Of a stretch of 64,000 nt of DNA, positions 1-8,106 are shown in pieces (position 1 is the first letter of the stretch; every line of letters begins with the position of its first letter). Under the pieces are notes generated by a model, which saw only the letters and a list, made by a program, of their open reading frames with translations, ran no database searches and was not told where the DNA came from. Both the position numbers and the translations under genes were made by a program. The DNA lies in NCBI RefSeq assembly GCF_002005305.1, contig NZ_CP014782.1, forward strand, positions 5,518,001 to 5,582,000, in the 5' to 3' direction. This DNA is from Shewanella psychrophila. GTDB lineage: Bacteria; Pseudomonadota; Gammaproteobacteria; Enterobacterales; Shewanellaceae.

Positions 1-420
1 ACCAAAAAAGTTAATCGCGTGGCTCTCTTGCCCTCTAAATGGACGACTGAGTAGTGCGATTGCACTAATATCATCTAGCTTGAGGTGACCATGGAGGCCA
101 TCACCCTTAGTGATCAGGTTGTAATAACCGTGGGCATATTTTCCCTTAGGGAAAGCACCTTTAAATTCGAAGATACTGCCTGAAACCGAGATAATCGTGG
201 TCATCGGCCCCCAAGTAGGCAGCTCTTCCAATAAACTGTCTTTCTCACTCAATGACAAAAGGGCAAACTGCCCCTGTGGAAGCTGTGATACTACCTCCAA
301 TTCAGTGACTGCCAGCTCAGCTGCGATTTGGCCTGCCATCAATTCAGGTCTATCCTTTAGCATGGAGCGAATAGCAAGTTTGCTCTCTTCGGTAAGTTTC
401 TCTTCGATTATTTTTTCCAT
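1..420 (-). CDS. hutX: Heme utilization protein HutX/HugX, 3' end cut by window
   Basis: The reverse strand is open from an ATG at 418-420 to the window edge (140 codons, no stop), so the C-terminus lies outside. The start has an AGGA about 7 bases upstream. The N-terminus reads MEKIIEEKLTEESKLAIRSM, and later segments include GPMTTIISVSGSIFEFKG, KGKYAHGYYNL and SRPFRGQESHAINFF, which I recognise as the HutX/HugX family. These are cytosolic proteins that bind heme and pass it to the degrading enzyme HutZ. It lies downstream of the hemoglobin receptor hugA in the same direction, as in other Shewanella and Vibrio heme loci. hutZ/hugZ would be expected just beyond the left edge (inference). Confidence 0.85.
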   Translation of the reverse strand, partial: MEKIIEEKLTEESKLAIRSMLKDRPELMAGQIAAELAVTELEVVSQLPQGQFALLSLSEKDSLLEELPTWGPMTTIISVSGSIFEFKGAFPKGKYAHGYYNLITKGDGLHGHLKLDDISAIALLSRPFRGQESHAINFFG

Positions 421-687
421 TGGATGTCCTATCGATAAATGTATTCTTTTAGTTCCGAATGCTGTGAGTACAATTTAAGTAGTAAACTGACAACTGACAC
501 TCTTTCGAAACCCTCTTTGGTCGACCCACAAAAGGGATGTGTTGTACTAAGCCTCGCTTCACACAAGCACTTAGTTGACCCCAACACCTCCCCCTGTGAG
601 CAAAAAATGTTTAAATCCATTTAAAAATAGTGTTTTACGCTTTGCTGCTAGCTATTTATTGCTAGCTATTATTTCAAGCAATCAAAA

Positions 688-2718
688 TTAGAAATTGTAT
701 CTGGCCGACAGCTTGAAGTTGCGACCCTGCTCGTACAAGTTCTGCCACGCTTGGCGGTATTCTTCATCACCTATGTTTTCGATGGCAAAATCGACACGTA
801 AACCTTCAAGCGACCCCATGGCTGGTTCCCATGCCACATACACATCCCAAAGCTTGTAGCTGTCATACACGTCATCATAAGATCCTGACGTCTGATCTTG
901 ATCTGCCACGTAGGTAATACGGGTACCAAATTTAAGATCCCCTTGCATTACCCCCTGAGACAGGTCGGCAACAAATTTCTTCGCTGGAATGTTAGTCAGG
1001 TACTCGCCGCTGTTTTTGTTTTTCCCTTCTGTCTGACCATAGTTGAGCATTAAGCGGGTCTGCTCATAGCGATAACGGGTACTGAACTCGAAACCAGTCA
1101 GCTTGGCTTCATCAACGTTGTCCCAAGAGGTTGTCATCTTAGGAGAACCATTCTCAAACGTTATGTCCGATACGTACTGTTCGATGAAGTCATCCACATC
1201 GTTACGGAACACGTTCAAGGTAATAGCTAACTCATCGTCACCCGCCAAGTTACTGAAACGCATGTCCGCCTTAATCTCTTTGTTCTGAGCGCTTTCCGCT
1301 TTCAGATCCGGATTAGGCTCGAAGGTGTTACACACAAAGCCAGGAATACAGAAGTGGGTACCGGTCGAATACATTTCCTCTATGCTCGGCGCTCTAAAGG
1401 CTTCATCGTATCTGGCACTCAGAGTCAGCCAGTTTGTGGTTTTCCAAACGAGACCCAGCGAAGGCGATAATGCATTATCGTCTGATGACTCACCTAAGTT
1501 AATACTCTCATTTTCGAAGGTGTCGTAGCGCGCCGCGACTTCCAAAGCTAGAGTCTCGGTAAGTCCTATATCAGCCTTAGCGAAAGCGCCCCAAACTGTG
1601 GTCTTGCCATCGATATCATCGGGGCGTTCCCCCGTTTGCTCCGGGTCGTCACGTACAGTCTTAATCTTGTCCTGATAGCCATCGATGCCGTATGTCAGGG
1701 TTGTGCCGCCAAAAATAGAGCTGTTATTAACACTAAAACCTAAGGTTTCATATTCGGTGCTATCCACCTGACCCATTGTGACCCTGTCTTCATCATAATC
1801 TGTACCGTTCCAGTAAAGAGTGGTCTTCAGATCTAGATAGTCATTCTTAGTCGGGTTTAAGCTGTAATCTAAGGTGAAGTTTTTATCTTTAGTCTTACGC
1901 TGAATCAGAGGAACTGAGCTACCAACTTCTGCTGCTGGGTTACTTGGTACCAATTCATCGGTATCGGAGAAACGACCCGAGAATTGCAGGCGCTGATCGT
2001 CCGTCGGCTCCCAGCCAAACTTTATTAAGCCACTGCTTCTTTGTGCTCCGCTGTTTGCCAGGGTTTGGTCGTTGCCTATCTTGATATTATTGCTGTCGTT
2101 GTAGCTACCGTTGATCAACCAGTCAAATTTATCGGCGACACCATAAATCGCGCCACTGGTCTTAATTTTATCACCGTTAGACTCAAAGCCCTGCTTAAGG
2201 TAGCCACCAAATGTGTCTCCCTCATCTAACATATCTTTAGCCGATTTAGTGTTCTGTGCGACCACACCACCGATTGCCCCACTTCCCCATAGGCTACTCG
2301 CCGGGCCACGTACCACTTCAACAGATTTAAGTAACTCCGGATCCATGAAATAAGTACCACGGTGACCTGAGTTCGCGTTTTGACGTGCACCATCTATGGT
2401 TTGCAGCACACGTTGGCCGCTCATGCCACGGATCTCAACACCTTGAGATGAGGCACGAGGGCCATTTGAAACATTAATATTGGCTTCGTTTTTCAGCGCT
2501 TGGGCAACCGATGCTGGTTGTCGCTCCTGCAGCTCCTCTTCATCAATAACGGCAACACTTCGGCTTGTATCCGATGCCTTTTCACTGATACGGGTAGCGG
2601 TAACCAACACTTCATCAAACTCAGCAACAGACTCTGCTTGTTGAGCAAAAGTCTTAGCTGATATGGCCGTAGAACTCAGTGCTATCGCCATAGCTATCAC
2701 TAACGGCTTTTTTGTCAT
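688..2718 (-). CDS. hugA: TonB-dependent heme/hemoglobin receptor
   Basis: Outer-membrane beta-barrel that takes up heme or strips it from hemoglobin, powered by TonB. The 676-residue product begins with a signal peptide (about 1-25, ending FAQQAES) and a TonB box-like EFDEVLVTAT. A plug domain follows (VEVVRGPASSLWGSGAIGG, about 135-155), and the C-terminus is a barrel ending in Phe (SARYNF). The FRAP box (EAFRAPSIEEMY) and the NPDL box (EPNPDLKAES) are both present; they mark heme/hemoglobin receptors of the HutA/HmuR/HugA group. It is divergent from tonB-exbBD-hmuTUV, and the shared intergenic region carries a Fur box. The gap to hutX (421-687) holds only a short direct repeat of TGCTAGCTATT at 646 and 660. 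Confidence 0.93.
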   Translation of the reverse strand: MTKKPLVIAMAIALSSTAISAKTFAQQAESVAEFDEVLVTATRISEKASDTSRSVAVIDEEELQERQPASVAQALKNEANINVSNGPRASSQGVEIRGMSGQRVLQTIDGARQNANSGHRGTYFMDPELLKSVEVVRGPASSLWGSGAIGGVVAQNTKSAKDMLDEGDTFGGYLKQGFESNGDKIKTSGAIYGVADKFDWLINGSYNDSNNIKIGNDQTLANSGAQRSSGLIKFGWEPTDDQRLQFSGRFSDTDELVPSNPAAEVGSSVPLIQRKTKDKNFTLDYSLNPTKNDYLDLKTTLYWNGTDYDEDRVTMGQVDSTEYETLGFSVNNSSIFGGTTLTYGIDGYQDKIKTVRDDPEQTGERPDDIDGKTTVWGAFAKADIGLTETLALEVAARYDTFENESINLGESSDDNALSPSLGLVWKTTNWLTLSARYDEAFRAPSIEEMYSTGTHFCIPGFVCNTFEPNPDLKAESAQNKEIKADMRFSNLAGDDELAITLNVFRNDVDDFIEQYVSDITFENGSPKMTTSWDNVDEAKLTGFEFSTRYRYEQTRLMLNYGQTEGKNKNSGEYLTNIPAKKFVADLSQGVMQGDLKFGTRITYVADQDQTSGSYDDVYDSYKLWDVYVAWEPAMGSLEGLRVDFAIENIGDEEYRQAWQNLYEQGRNFKLSARYNF

Positions 2719-2864
2719 CGATCATTTCCTCAGGTCTTATTATTAATCTATTTCCAGCCCAAACCACCAACAGGATCTAAAGTATCGATCGTTAGCAGCT
2801 CAAAGTTTCAACAGTTTCAATGGGTATTTTTGGCACTTTACATGAGTAGAAGATTTAGATCAAA

Positions 2865-2879
2865 TAGAAATCATTATCA
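2865..2879. promoter_or_regulatory. Fur box between hugA and tonB
   Basis: The 15 bases TAGAAATcATTATCA match the 7-1-7 Fur consensus TGATAATnATTATCA at 11 of 14 positions. The site lies midway in the 323-base divergent region 2719-3041, about 150 bases from each start codon. It could repress both the receptor gene and the tonB-exbBD-hmuTUV operon when iron is plentiful. The rest of this intergenic region is AT-rich and holds no other feature I can name. Confidence 0.75.
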
Positions 2880-3041
2880 TTTGCGATCTCATTTATATTC
2901 GTATATCTTGTATGGGTAATATGGATTTACGTTAAGAGTTCAGGATTTAAAATTCTTTATCAACAGTTAGTTACACACGGTTAACAGGGTGACAACAGAG
3001 AGGAACTCATTGCCCCTAAGAGAAAGAGAAGCGTAAAGACA

Positions 3042-3803
3042 ATGACACCTAAACGATATTTGGCATTCGGCTGCATCACCTTATTGATTCAGGGTGGGCT
3101 TATTGCTGCCCAGGATATACTGCCGAATGATATCGAAAAGTTCCAGATGAACACTGGCAGCGCCATGGGTCAAACTCAGGCGGTAAATATATCGATCGCA
3201 ATGCGCTCCAGTGTCGAAGTAGAGGCTACACCGCAAAAAGAGAGCGAGCCAGAGAAAGAAATAGCGAAAGTTCAGAAACCAGTCCCCGTAGCTAAGCCCA
3301 TCGAAACCGTCGCGAAACCAATATCTAAACCAATGGCCAAATCGAAGCCAAAGCCCTGCGAGCTTGCTAAATCAAATACTAAGAAGCAGGTTAAAGAGAC
3401 TGCTCAAGAACCGATTAAAGAGACAGACAAGAAACCTGAACTCACAGCTCGAACCAATGTTCCTGTACAGACACAATCACAGAATCAAGCCGAAGTAACC
3501 GCCAAGCAAGGCGTCAGTCAAGCAGCCATGACTCTGAGTAGACCGACATTTTCATCTCCACCAGCCCAACCTAGATACCCTAAGCTAGCCCGTAAACGAG
3601 GCTTCGAAGGCACGGCAACAATAGAGGTGATGTTTAATCATATTGGCGAGCAGTTATCACTCACGCTCATTAATAGCTCAGGGTTTTCATTACTCGACAA
3701 AGCGGCAATCACTGCGGTTGAGCAGTGGCAATTTACCCCGCCTTCACCGCAAACAGCCTTCGCCTATACGGTTAAAGTACCGGTCAAGTTTGCCCTTAAT
3801 TAA
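3042..3803 (+). CDS. tonB: Energy transducer TonB
   Basis: Periplasm-spanning protein that passes proton-motive energy from ExbB/ExbD to outer-membrane receptors. The 253-residue protein has an N-terminal membrane anchor (about 5-25, YLAFGCITLLIQGGLIAAQ). A Lys/Pro/Glu-rich linker follows (about 65-165, many KP and EP steps). The C-terminal TonB domain has PRYPKLARKRGFEGTATIEV and ends with VEQWQFTPPSPQ and VKVPVKFAL. It is the first gene of a set with exbB, exbD and hmuTUV, behind the Fur box, so it is probably dedicated to heme uptake. The ribosome site is weak; the ATG fits the membrane anchor best. Confidence 0.92.
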   Translation: MTPKRYLAFGCITLLIQGGLIAAQDILPNDIEKFQMNTGSAMGQTQAVNISIAMRSSVEVEATPQKESEPEKEIAKVQKPVPVAKPIETVAKPISKPMAKSKPKPCELAKSNTKKQVKETAQEPIKETDKKPELTARTNVPVQTQSQNQAEVTAKQGVSQAAMTLSRPTFSSPPAQPRYPKLARKRGFEGTATIEVMFNHIGEQLSLTLINSSGFSLLDKAAITAVEQWQFTPPSPQTAFAYTVKVPVKFALN

Positions 3804-3911
3804 CATTTAATTTTTCCTGAGAACGAAATGTGTCAACCAGCTTCAGCCAGTTAGGCCACTCCAATGAGTGATAGGTTTTCACCAATGCGTTTTCAACAAT
3901 AAGGACCTCAG

Positions 3912-4706
3912 ATGTCTGTTACTTTGTTTACCTCTTTAAACGAACAGCTTGGCCCCCTCACCTGGCCTATGTTGATCTGTGCTTTTATCGCCCTAATGAT
4001 CATCTTAGAACGACTCGCATTGGTAATGTTCGAATTACCTAAACGCGATACCTGGTTAAGCGAACTTCGCAAACAGACCAGAACAGCTAACCCGGAACAA
4101 CTCAAAAGCTTGATAACCCAGTTGAGTACTGGACGAAGCGTGTTGTCTAAAGGTACACACCTGCTGCTAACCCACGCAGGTCAAAACCGTGCCATGCGAG
4201 AGGAGATCATCAATCTTTGGTTAACTAAACAGAAGCAAAAGTTGAGAGCCGGCCTTAAGGTGTTACAAGTGATCGGCATTATCACCCCGCTATTAGGCCT
4301 ATTGGGTACTGTACTAGGGTTAATCGAGATGTTTAATCAACTCGGCGCTTCCGATGGTCCTGTGACCCCATCTCAACTTGCATCCGGCTTAGGCTTGGCA
4401 ATGAATACCACTGCAGCAGGCCTCATCATAGCTGTTCCCGCTATCACTATGGCCCATCTTTTCGGGATTTGGGCTGATCAACGTTGCAGCAAGATTGCCC
4501 ATGCCCTCAATCAGATCAACTTATGGCTCGAAGGGTTAGAGCAAGCCATGACCTTAGGCAATGATTCACAGACCAGTGCCTTTAGCGCTCAGACGAATAA
4601 AGTCCAGACCAGAATGAGCCAGTCTAAAAAAGCGCAAGCTGCTGATGCTCAGGTTAAAACTCAGGCTAATGAAGCACTGGCGAATAACGCTCAGGTGAGC
4701 ATATGA
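3912..4706 (+). CDS. exbB: TonB-system proton channel subunit ExbB
   Basis: Inner-membrane MotA/TolQ/ExbB proton channel protein, 264 residues. Predicted membrane segments lie near 15-40 (PMLICAFIALMIILERLALV), 118-142 (VIGIITPLLGLLGTVLGLIEMF) and 160-185 (LASGLGLAMNTTAAGLIIAV), the usual three-segment layout. The last 45 or so residues form a Gln/Ala/Lys-rich polar tail longer than in a minimal ExbB. The ATG has a good AAGGA 6 bases upstream. It overlaps exbD by 4 bases (ATGA), which implies coupled translation and the fixed stoichiometry expected for the complex. Confidence 0.93.
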   Translation: MSVTLFTSLNEQLGPLTWPMLICAFIALMIILERLALVMFELPKRDTWLSELRKQTRTANPEQLKSLITQLSTGRSVLSKGTHLLLTHAGQNRAMREEIINLWLTKQKQKLRAGLKVLQVIGIITPLLGLLGTVLGLIEMFNQLGASDGPVTPSQLASGLGLAMNTTAAGLIIAVPAITMAHLFGIWADQRCSKIAHALNQINLWLEGLEQAMTLGNDSQTSAFSAQTNKVQTRMSQSKKAQAADAQVKTQANEALANNAQVSI

Positions 4707-5119
4707 TTGGAATAGAGCAAGATGATGCAGGCTCAGGCATAACCGGATTAGACCTGACACCTTTGATAGACATCATCTTCATCGTCTTAGTGTTTCTCTT
4801 GCTGACCGCTAATACTCAACTATTCAGCCTACCCATCGAAGTTCCGACGGAATCGACATCAGAATTACAGGCCTTATCTCAAGATAAGCACCTCACCATC
4901 AATGTGATGTCTTCACAGCCTTTTTGGGCACTAAATGGTGAAGAATATCAGGATTTCGCACAGTTTGAACAAGCCTTCATCAGCAGCTTTACTGCGGAAC
5001 CAGACACAAAGGTGATTATTGCAGCCGATAAAGAGGCACAGGTTCAACCTTTGATGACCTTGCTTGCACTTATGCAGAGGCAGCAGATCAGCAATACCCA
5101 AATACTAATGGAGCCATAG
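4703..5119 (+). CDS. exbD: TonB-system accessory protein ExbD
   Basis: Small protein (138 residues) of the ExbD/TolR family: one N-terminal membrane helix (about 20-40) and a periplasmic domain. The segment LDLTPLIDIIFIVLVFLLL carries the conserved Asp (DII) that lies in the helix and handles protons. The start ATG overlaps the exbB stop. It works with ExbB and TonB to energise the hugA receptor and probably other TonB-dependent receptors such as the one at 12713-14860. Confidence 0.93.
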   Translation: MIGIEQDDAGSGITGLDLTPLIDIIFIVLVFLLLTANTQLFSLPIEVPTESTSELQALSQDKHLTINVMSSQPFWALNGEEYQDFAQFEQAFISSFTAEPDTKVIIAADKEAQVQPLMTLLALMQRQQISNTQILMEP

Positions 5120-5173
5120 ACATTTATAGATAACAAGAATATTTATCCCATTACCCTATTTTCGGAGCCACAC

Positions 5174-6127
5174 ATGTTTAACCCATCACAGGTTTTTACT
5201 AAACAAATTATCTCGAAGAGCCTGCTGTTATCAGCCAGCCTTTTACTGACATTCAATGCTTTCGCCCATGAAGGTGTTCATGGCGAACAGGAAACACAAC
5301 AAGCACGTCTTGTAAGTGCCGGCGCCGGAGTAACCGAGTTAGTGCTGGCACTGGAAGCCGGAGATGAGTTAGTGGCGGTAGACTCCACCAGCATACTGCC
5401 TTCATCAATGACAAAAATAGAGAAACTGGGCTATCACAGAATGCTCTCGGCAGAAGGCATTTTAGCCTTAACCCCTACTCTGGTTCTGGGCACCGATGCC
5501 ATGGGGCCGGAAACGACCTTGGAGGTGCTCAGAAGTGCCGATGTCGAAGTAGTGAAACTGCCAACAGCAAATGATCAGCCTCAACTGCTGAGCAACATAG
5601 ATGAGATCGGTAAGTTACTCAATCGTGAACCTCAAGCCAAACAGTTAAAGCTTGAGCTTAAAGCCTCATTAAATGCTATTGCAGCCAAGAAGAAGCAAAT
5701 TGGCAGCGCTGAAAAAGCACCTAAGATCCTGTTTATGTTGTTGCAAGCCGACAGACCTGCACGGGTTGGCGGTGAAGGTACTGCAGCCGATATTATCATT
5801 AAGCTAGCTGGAGGTAACAACATCGCCGATTTCTCCGGCTATAAGAGTCTGTCTCAGGAGGGGATTTTATCACTACAACCGGATCTTATTCTGATCTCTA
5901 ATCGCTCACATGATCAAGCCGAAACATCCATGAGTGATGCAGAAAAAGCCGCTAGCGATACCGCAAAAGTGCTAAAAGCCATGCCACTCCTTGAGCATAC
6001 TCCGGCAGGTAAAAACAGCAAGATACAGTCAATCAAACCTCAAGCCTTGTTAGGCGGCCTCGGCTTAAGTGCCATCGAAGCGGCCGATAAACTTGCCACT
6101 GATCTGATTGAAATTAATCGATATTAA
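5174..6127 (+). CDS. hmuT: Periplasmic heme-binding protein of ABC transporter
   Basis: Type III periplasmic binding protein (317 residues) that hands heme to the HmuUV transporter. A signal peptide covers about 1-31 (LLLSASLLLTFNAFA) and is followed by a His-containing start of the mature protein (HEGVHGEQ). Family segments are RLVSAGAGVTELVLAL and LGYHRMLSAEGILALTPTLV. The Tyr in LGYHR matches the position of the heme-ligating Tyr in HmuT/ShuT (family knowledge). The SD is GGAG just before the ATG. It lies 54 bases after exbD and 27 bases before the hmuU ATG, all one strand, so one operon is likely. Confidence 0.9.
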   Translation: MFNPSQVFTKQIISKSLLLSASLLLTFNAFAHEGVHGEQETQQARLVSAGAGVTELVLALEAGDELVAVDSTSILPSSMTKIEKLGYHRMLSAEGILALTPTLVLGTDAMGPETTLEVLRSADVEVVKLPTANDQPQLLSNIDEIGKLLNREPQAKQLKLELKASLNAIAAKKKQIGSAEKAPKILFMLLQADRPARVGGEGTAADIIIKLAGGNNIADFSGYKSLSQEGILSLQPDLILISNRSHDQAETSMSDAEKAASDTAKVLKAMPLLEHTPAGKNSKIQSIKPQALLGGLGLSAIEAADKLATDLIEINRY

Positions 6128-6154
6128 CCCCATACCCAGACCTTGGATAATTTT

Positions 6155-7171
6155 ATGAATAGCCAACGTTGGCTCTGGCCCGGACTCATCGCCTTACTGG
6201 TTATCACCAGCTTAATGTCGATCAGCACGGGACCACTGAATATCAGTCCGTCGACCAGCCTCAGTGCGGTGATCTCCTGGGCGACTCATTATCAAGTCGC
6301 CGATGTCGCTCCCCATGAACAATTGGTGATCAACAATGTTCGCCTGCCAAGAACCCTTCTGGCCATGGCCGTTGGCGCCATTTTGGCACAATGTGGTGCC
6401 GTGATGCAGGGGCTGTTTCGCAATCCCTTGGCCGATCCCGGTATTATCGGGGTTTCTTCCGGCGCTGCTCTGGGTGCAGCCATATGCATCGTCATGTTTC
6501 CGGCAGCTGCGGAATATTGGATCGCTTTTAGTGCGTTTATTGCAGGCTTAATCACGACCTTACTTGTGTACCGCTTAGCCACTAGCCCGACCGGAACTTC
6601 TGTGGTGTTACTGCTGCTTTCCGGCGTTGCGGTTGCAGCCTTAGCAGGAGCAGGCATAGGCCTGTTGACTTACATGGCCAACGATATGGCACTGAGGGAT
6701 CTCACCCTGTGGCAGATGGGCTCCATTGCCGGTGCTCAATGGCAATATGTCATTCTCGCCTTAGTCGCACTTGTCCTGCTTAGCTGGCACTTCAATCGTA
6801 GCGCCAGGGCGCTGAATGCACTACTTCTGGGAGAATCTGAAGCCCGACACTTGGGCATAGACGTAGACAAACTTAAGTTTAGACTCATCTTGCTCTGTGC
6901 ATTAGGTGTTGGGATCTCTGTCGCTGCAACTGGCATCATAGGCTTTATCGGTCTGGTAATTCCTCATCTAGTTCGTATTCTCATTGGCCCAGATCACAAG
7001 CAACTATTGCCTCTAAGTGCCCTACTCGGTGCGGTGATATTGGCCATGGCCGACATAGGAGCCCGCTCTTTGGTCGCACCATCAGAGCTCCCCGTTGGCT
7101 TAGTTACGGCACTGCTTGGCGCCCCATTCTTTATCTTCTTGCTGCTGAAGCAGCGGTCTAAATTTCTATAG
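6155..7171 (+). CDS. hmuU: Heme ABC transporter permease
   Basis: FecCD/BtuC-type permease with many hydrophobic helices. The family hallmarks are RLPRTLLAMAVGAILAQCGAVMQGLFRNPLA-like text split over 60-100, the helix GFIGLVIPHLVRILIGPDHK, and a C-terminal ADIGARSLVAPSELPVGLVTA. It forms the membrane channel for heme with HmuV. I place the start at the ATG 6155 (MNSQRWLWPG, preceded by TTGGA); an in-frame TTG at 6143 would add four residues. Its stop lies within the GGTGA region that serves hmuV, so the two genes are tightly coupled. Confidence 0.9.
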   Translation: MNSQRWLWPGLIALLVITSLMSISTGPLNISPSTSLSAVISWATHYQVADVAPHEQLVINNVRLPRTLLAMAVGAILAQCGAVMQGLFRNPLADPGIIGVSSGAALGAAICIVMFPAAAEYWIAFSAFIAGLITTLLVYRLATSPTGTSVVLLLLSGVAVAALAGAGIGLLTYMANDMALRDLTLWQMGSIAGAQWQYVILALVALVLLSWHFNRSARALNALLLGESEARHLGIDVDKLKFRLILLCALGVGISVAATGIIGFIGLVIPHLVRILIGPDHKQLLPLSALLGAVILAMADIGARSLVAPSELPVGLVTALLGAPFFIFLLLKQRSKFL

Positions 7172-7182
7172 GTGACTGACAC

Positions 7183-7947
7183 ATGATTGAAATTAAACAT
7201 CTGTCGGTTCGCATAGGACACAAGCCGGTATTGACTGACATCAACCTCAACATAGCAGCCGGTAAGGTCACAGCCCTACTGGGACCCAATGGCGCGGGTA
7301 AGTCGACACTACTCAAGAGTCTCTGTCAGGAAACGGAAGTCGATTCCGGTGAGATCTTACTCGACAATCGCCCGCTACATGAATGGGATAGATTAGAGTT
7401 GGCTAAGACTCTGGCCGTTCTGCCACAACACGCCAGCCTTACCTTCCCCTTTAAGGTGAGCGAGGTCGTCGCTATGGGCTTATATCCTTTGAGTGTTAGC
7501 CGGAGTCAAGGGAGCGAAATTGTAGATCAACAACTACAAAGACTAGATCTGCTGTCACTTAAGTACCGCAGCTACCCGACCCTGTCCGGTGGAGAGAAGC
7601 AGCGAGTACAACTAGCGAGAGTACTGACCCAGTTACAGCAAGCGAGTCGCCCACCTATCTTACTCTTGGATGAACCAACCTCGGCGCTGGATCTCGCTCA
7701 ACAACACAGGGTTTTATCTTTAGCTAAAACCTTAGCTCACGAGCACAACTATGCCGTCATCGTTGTGCTGCACGATCTCAATCAAGCCTCACGCTATGCC
7801 GACAATTTAGTGGTTTTGGAGCAAGGACAAATTGTCAGCCAGGGCACACCCAAAGAGGCTCTGTCACCCGAGACTATCCGTCAGGTGTGGAAATATGACC
7901 CACTAGTAGTCAAGGCTCCTGACAGTGAAATCCCCCTGCTTTTTTAA
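7183..7947 (+). CDS. hmuV: Heme ABC transporter ATP-binding protein
   Basis: ATPase of the heme importer, 254 residues. Walker A is GPNGAGKST (about 35-43), the ABC signature is LSGGEKQRVQLARVL (about 136-150), Walker B is ILLLDEPTSALD (about 160-171), and the switch His is in VLHDLNQASRY. Members of this family drive the HmuU permease. It ends the tonB-exbB-exbD-hmuT-hmuU-hmuV run. The start ATG has an AGGTGA 7 bases upstream, right over the hmuU stop. Confidence 0.93.
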   Translation: MIEIKHLSVRIGHKPVLTDINLNIAAGKVTALLGPNGAGKSTLLKSLCQETEVDSGEILLDNRPLHEWDRLELAKTLAVLPQHASLTFPFKVSEVVAMGLYPLSVSRSQGSEIVDQQLQRLDLLSLKYRSYPTLSGGEKQRVQLARVLTQLQQASRPPILLLDEPTSALDLAQQHRVLSLAKTLAHEHNYAVIVVLHDLNQASRYADNLVVLEQGQIVSQGTPKEALSPETIRQVWKYDPLVVKAPDSEIPLLF

Positions 7948-7965
7948 CACTGTCCAAGTGCTTAC

Positions 7966-7994
7966 TGCCTGGCAGCAATCGAGTCTGCTAGGCA
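7966..7994 (+). terminator. Hairpin after hmuV, possible terminator
   Basis: TGCCTgGCAG and CTGCtAGGCA form a stem with a nine-base loop, 19 bases after the hmuV stop. Only three T follow closely, so Rho-independent function is uncertain. Confidence 0.4.
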
Positions 7995-8046
7995 ACCTTT
8001 ACAATTCACTTCATTTTATATTGATCGAAAGCAAGGAACCCAAAAT

Positions 8047-8061
8047 CGATAGTGATTATCA
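8047..8061 (+). promoter_or_regulatory. Fur box upstream of hutW
   Basis: CGATAGTgATTATCA matches TGATAATnATTATCA at 12 of 14 positions and lies 46 bases before the hutW start. It indicates that the heme-degradation gene has its own iron-regulated promoter rather than only read-through from hmuV. Confidence 0.8.
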
Positions 8062-8106
8062 TTCTCACTAAGTAATCCTTGTCGAGTCGCTCTCAGCGAA
8101 AGCCTA

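Noticed and set aside
439..624. Small frames on both strands between hugA and hutX
   Set aside because: Neither has a ribosome site or family features; they lie opposite each other in non-coding DNA.
6292..6657. 121-codon reverse frame inside hmuU
   Set aside because: Antisense shadow of a membrane protein gene; the forward gene has clear family motifs.
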